From positions 1 through 8,115 of the forward strand of contig JAKAXF010000025.1 of assembly GCA_021816645.1 (NCBI GenBank): DNA of 8,115 nucleotides. Reading direction: 5' to 3'. The stretch's first letter is position 1; each line of letters begins with the position of its first letter. The DNA is from Microcaldota archaeon (GTDB lineage: Archaea > Micrarchaeota > Micrarchaeia > Micrarchaeales > Micrarchaeaceae). A program made the translations under genes and the position numbers. The notes below the pieces were generated by a model. That model was not told the origin of the DNA and ran no database searches. It saw only the letters and a program-made list of their open reading frames with translations. Below are positions 4,453 to 8,115 of the stretch, one piece after another.

Positions 4453-7400
4453 ATGAATCAAGCCCCAATCATCCTTGCCCATCCCGCCGACAACGAAGGA
4501 CGTGGAACCTATCGCATTTTGCATCCGTCCTATGCTTACCAGAATCTAGGTTTAGCCAAAGTCCATATTTATACTCAATTCCTGAACGAAGAGAGCTACA
4601 AGAGCTTAGCTCCTGACATCGTGGTGCTTTCGGAATCGACGGACTACAAGCAGATCGAGTCCATTAACGATTATCGCAAGTTCAACCGCAAGAATTTTCT
4701 GGTGTATGACATCAACGATCTTCTGTTTGACGTGCCGGAAAGCAATATCCATCATTCCAGCATCCCCAAGGACATTGGCGAGCGTATCAAGAAAGCCATC
4801 AAGCCCATGGACGCGATCTCCGTCACTACGGAACCACTGAAAGACGCGCTCAAGCGTAAGTACCACTTCAAGGACATTCGCGTAGTCCAAAACATGATTC
4901 CTCGGCCTGTATTTGATATGGTACGCCAAGCCCCACAACAGCGCCCAGATAAACCGCGCATTGGATGGGCTGGCGGTATTTCTCATGGTGGCGATACCAG
5001 CATCATTCAGCACATTGCCGATCTCTTGGGCGACACAGTGACGTGGGTATTCTTCGGCATGATGCCGGAGGGCATGGGCGGTAGGCCCAACGTGGAGTTC
5101 ATCCAGCCGGTGCCCATGACGCATTATTACCAGGCTCTTGCGAGCATGGACCTTGATGTTGCGATTGCCCCTCTGGAAGATAACGCTTTCAACATGTGCA
5201 AGAGCAATTTGAAACTCATCGAATACGGCCTTCTGGACGTGCCTGTCATCGCTTCCGATCTCTACCCGTACCAGTGCAACTCCGGCGCAATACTGCTGCC
5301 CAACGAAGCCTATCTGTGGGCTGAGGCAATCCGTGACGTTATCGACGCTGACGCTGGTGGACTGCGTAACTGGGTAAAGGAAAACTACGTCTTGGATGAT
5401 CATGCCGTGTCTCGTCTACAGGGATGGTTGCCAAGCGGAGAAAAGCCTTTTGTGCCGGAAGTAGCGCCCGCAAACACGTTCCGCGTGATCTCTAGCGACA
5501 TCCGTTCGATGCCCAAAGGTGCCGATATTGTCCTTCTGCGCGGAGATGCCGCCCCACTGAGCGAAAGTCAACTGGAGCGGTTGTGCGTGGGCGACGCTAC
5601 TATGGCGCTGCACAATAACGGACTGTTCCCTGCTCCCGGCAACTTCACGCCGATTGACCCTGCCACGGCGGCGATTATCGACGAGTACGCCATTGAGAAC
5701 GAATCCGTTGTCATGCCCACCTTGAACGGCCCCGCCGTCTACATGAGTGCCAAGGCGCTTGCCAAAGTGGGTACTCCGCGACTGGACTACGATACGGAAG
5801 AAGCGGCGATCATGGACTGGAGTTTGCGTGCGAAAGACCGCAAGTTTGACTTGGTGTGTGCGTCAAACGTCTTTGTGGCGAGCAACAAGCCGTTTCAGAT
5901 TACCGACACTGACAAGAAGCGATTAGCGTTGCGCTTCCCGAACCTGGATATGACTGCTCCGAAGGCGCTTTCCGACAGCATGGAAAACCTGGAGCTACGG
6001 TTCTACGGGGAACGATACAAGACGCCGTTGCCGACCCGTGGAGATTATGCGGAATGGGCCAACGTGTTCGACACACCCTTGGTGGAACCGTCCTCGGTAT
6101 CCCATGAGGACTTTTGCATGGGTGTCGTCATGCCGATATACAACACGGAGCCGGACGTGCTCAACGCCGCTGTGCAATCGGTGTTGGATCAGGACTACGG
6201 CAACTGGAAGATGGTAATTGTGGATGACGGTTCGGACAAGCCCGTTGAGTTCCACGACCCCCGCATTGAAATAATTACCCTTGCGGAAAATAGCGGTATA
6301 TCCACCGCAAGTAATGCGGCGATTCATGCGCTCCTGAATAAAGGCGTACACTGGATCACGTTCCTGGATCACGACGACACGCTGTCTCCTATCGCATTCT
6401 CAGAAACGGCCAAAGTCGCTCTTGCTCGGCCTGAGATCAACTTCATCTTTGCCGATGAAGATAAGCTCGATGAAAACGGCAATCGCTGCGAGCCGTATTT
6501 TAAGCCAGCATTTGACTATGAACGCCTCTTGACGCAGAACTACTTGAGCCATTACACCGCGTACAAGGTTTTCTCTGCGGAAGATTTCCCACGACTGGAC
6601 AGTTCATTTGACGGTTCTCAGGACTACGACTTCGTGCTGCGGTATTTAGAGTCGTTTGGCGTGTCTCGCAAAGCTATACACCACATTCCGCGTGTACTGT
6701 ACCACTGGCGCAAGTCGGCGTCGTCTATGGCTGCCAATCCATTGTCCAAGCCAGAGGCCATTAAACAAGGCGTAAGAGCCGTTATCGGGCATATCAAGCG
6801 TACTGGACAGTCTGCGATGGTGGCGTCGCACCCGTTGGCTCCCATGCACCACCGTGTACAGTTCGGTGTACCGGAAGAACAACCCAAGGTACTTATTGTT
6901 ATCCCGACGAAAGACCGCGTGGATTTGCTCAAGCCATGTATCGACAGTGTTCTTGGCAAGACTGTCTACAAGAACTACGAAGTCGTCGTCGTGGACAACG
7001 GATCCCGTGACCCGGAAACGCGCAAGTATTTGAGCAATCCCAAGGGCTTTACGGTACTGCGCGATGATTCCCCGTACAACTTCGCGGCGTTGAACAACAA
7101 GGCCGTGCGCGGCAGTGACGCAGAGTTTATCGTTACCTTGAACAACGACACACAGGTTATTGAGGGCGGTTGGCTCAATCAAATGGTCGGCATGGCGCTC
7201 CGTCCCGGTGTGGGCAGTGTGGGTGCGAAACTCCTGTATCCCGATGGGCGAATTCAACATGCTGGCGTCATTCGCAAGTATGGAATGAACCTGCACATTG
7301 GCGTAGGGCAACCGGCGCAATACACGGGACTGTTCGGTATCAACGTCCTCAACCACGAATGTTGCTCGGTAACGGCTGCGTGTATGCTGGTTCGCAAGTC

Positions 7401-8115
7401 AATCTGGGACGAACTCGGCGGCCTTGACGAAGAATACCCGGTTTACTTCAACGACGTGGACTTTGGCTATAGGCTCATGAAGGCGGGTTATTATAACGTC
7501 GTGTGCATGGACGCCGTGCTACTGCACAAGGAGTCACAGACGCTTGGCAAAGAACGTACCGTAGAGAAGCAAAAGGCACTCAACGCCGCTGGCATGATGC
7601 TCAATGCGAAACAACCTGAGGCCGATCCGTACCTGAATCCGCAGATCACATTGGAGGGCGCCCCTGTTTGGCCCGCTCCATGGGTAAAGGCGGAAGCCAT
7701 TGAGAATGTACTGGTTATCAATGGGAAGCCAGGGGACGTGGTGGACGCTTTCCGCAAGGGTGCTTCGGTGTTCTCGGCTACTACGGTCGGAGCCATCATG
7801 AAGATTGAAAAGCCCGTCATGCAGCATATCAAGTCGTGGGACATGAGGGGGACAGATGTTGAGGTCGCAAAACGCGCTCTCAAACGGCTGGGTATCACGC
7901 AAGTCATCGTGCGAAACATTGGCGACGGTATTCTAGAGATGCTGCCGTTCGTGGAACGGTTGGGGATTCCTGTGTCCTATGAACCGGAGACGCTAGAAGC
8001 GGCCTGCCCTCGTTCATTCGTAGACTGCGATAAAGACCTCATGGAAGCCGCGCAATGCCAGAAATGTATCGACGCTCTTGGAAGCCCGTTTGGATTCGTG
8101 GACATTGACGGCTGG
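4453..8115 (+). CDS. Giant multi-domain glycosyltransferase (C-terminus beyond right edge)
   Basis: One frame stays open for 1221 codons to the window end. Reading along the protein: residues 1 to about 335 form a GT-B (GT4-like) transferase with IGWAGGISHGGD at 170-181 and KSNLKLIEYGLLDVPVIASD around 250-269 (Lys250 and Glu257 fit the nucleotide-sugar-binding pocket). About 337-550 is a GT2-like segment keeping GPAVYMSAKALAKVG and a RFPNLD helix but lacking a DxD. About 556-760 is a GT2 domain with VVMPIYN, VDDGS (590-594), DHDD (639-642), ADEDKLDENG (667-676), GSQDYD and HIPRVLYHWR. About 813-1030 is a second GT2 domain with VLIVIPTKDR, VDNGS (847-851), LNND (896-899), FNDVDFGYRL (999-1008) and HKES. 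About 1080 onward begins another GT-B domain with QCxKCIxxLGSPFG near the end. GT2 and GT4 enzymes move sugars from activated donors to acceptors; the substrate is unknown. Likely roles are decorating virion proteins or remodelling host surface glycan. No signal peptide or membrane segment is seen, so it is cytoplasmic. The four-base repertoire is GC-richer than the portal gene. Confidence 0.9.
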   Translation, partial: MNQAPIILAHPADNEGRGTYRILHPSYAYQNLGLAKVHIYTQFLNEESYKSLAPDIVVLSESTDYKQIESINDYRKFNRKNFLVYDINDLLFDVPESNIHHSSIPKDIGERIKKAIKPMDAISVTTEPLKDALKRKYHFKDIRVVQNMIPRPVFDMVRQAPQQRPDKPRIGWAGGISHGGDTSIIQHIADLLGDTVTWVFFGMMPEGMGGRPNVEFIQPVPMTHYYQALASMDLDVAIAPLEDNAFNMCKSNLKLIEYGLLDVPVIASDLYPYQCNSGAILLPNEAYLWAEAIRDVIDADAGGLRNWVKENYVLDDHAVSRLQGWLPSGEKPFVPEVAPANTFRVISSDIRSMPKGADIVLLRGDAAPLSESQLERLCVGDATMALHNNGLFPAPGNFTPIDPATAAIIDEYAIENESVVMPTLNGPAVYMSAKALAKVGTPRLDYDTEEAAIMDWSLRAKDRKFDLVCASNVFVASNKPFQITDTDKKRLALRFPNLDMTAPKALSDSMENLELRFYGERYKTPLPTRGDYAEWANVFDTPLVEPSSVSHEDFCMGVVMPIYNTEPDVLNAAVQSVLDQDYGNWKMVIVDDGSDKPVEFHDPRIEIITLAENSGISTASNAAIHALLNKGVHWITFLDHDDTLSPIAFSETAKVALARPEINFIFADEDKLDENGNRCEPYFKPAFDYERLLTQNYLSHYTAYKVFSAEDFPRLDSSFDGSQDYDFVLRYLESFGVSRKAIHHIPRVLYHWRKSASSMAANPLSKPEAIKQGVRAVIGHIKRTGQSAMVASHPLAPMHHRVQFGVPEEQPKVLIVIPTKDRVDLLKPCIDSVLGKTVYKNYEVVVVDNGSRDPETRKYLSNPKGFTVLRDDSPYNFAALNNKAVRGSDAEFIVTLNNDTQVIEGGWLNQMVGMALRPGVGSVGAKLLYPDGRIQHAGVIRKYGMNLHIGVGQPAQYTGLFGINVLNHECCSVTAACMLVRKSIWDELGGLDEEYPVYFNDVDFGYRLMKAGYYNVVCMDAVLLHKESQTLGKERTVEKQKALNAAGMMLNAKQPEADPYLNPQITLEGAPVWPAPWVKAEAIENVLVINGKPGDVVDAFRKGASVFSATTVGAIMKIEKPVMQHIKSWDMRGTDVEVAKRALKRLGITQVIVRNIGDGILEMLPFVERLGIPVSYEPETLEAACPRSFVDCDKDLMEAAQCQKCIDALGSPFGFVDIDGW

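Noticed and set aside
4606..5403. Long minus-strand open frame (265 codons) opposite the glycosyltransferase gene
   Set aside because: It is antisense to an obvious GT-B domain with conserved motifs, has no recognisable family and no RBS that I can see. It is explained by the codon bias of the plus-strand gene.
6646..7356. Minus-strand open frame (236 codons) opposite the GT2 domains
   Set aside because: It lies entirely antisense to two well-conserved GT2 domains, and its translation is His/Arg/Val-rich as expected of a shadow frame.

Overview
The window looks like part of a tailed-bacteriophage (or prophage) genome infecting a Gram-negative bacterium. The evidence is a phage portal protein, an HNH/AP2 homing-endonuclease gene, a phage-style short PRPP-synthetase-like gene, small tightly packed genes with good Shine-Dalgarno sites, sigma70-type promoters and no rRNA, tRNA or housekeeping genes. 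A small predicted secreted protein with a classical signal peptide fits a phage 'moron' gene acting in the host envelope. The exact phage and host cannot be named from this sequence alone.

Layout. Positions 1-2690 form a leftward (minus-strand) accessory cluster. In transcription order it holds a double HNH-AP2 endonuclease (2690-1626), a 65-residue HTH/excisionase-like regulator (1570-1373), a 70-residue Cys-rich putative zinc-binding protein overlapping it by one base (1373-1161), a 116-residue secreted protein (1091-741), and a PRPP-synthetase-like enzyme (683 to beyond the left edge). Near-consensus sigma70 promoters can be read by eye in front of the HNH gene, the HTH gene and the secreted-protein gene, so the cluster is probably at least three transcription units, with the PRPP-synthetase-like gene likely served by readthrough. 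At 2691-2795 the strand switches through a short region carrying two overlapping, divergent promoters.

Positions 2796-8115 run rightward. The portal protein (2796-4427) is followed after 25 bases by one enormous open reading frame (4453 to beyond the right edge, at least 1221 codons). It encodes a chain of glycosyltransferase modules: GT-B, a degenerate GT2-like segment, two intact GT2 domains, and the start of another GT-B. A giant glycosyltransferase sits where a protease, scaffold or major capsid gene would usually follow the portal.

Working picture (inference). The minus-strand cluster is a host-takeover and accessory block with host-like promoters, possibly including one enzyme of a phage NAD+-restoring pathway. 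The plus strand is a virion-assembly block into which a polyfunctional glycosyltransferase has been placed, plausibly to decorate virions or the host surface. There is no gene-free stretch longer than about 110 bases, and no tRNA, CRISPR array, insertion sequence or convincing intrinsic terminator was seen.
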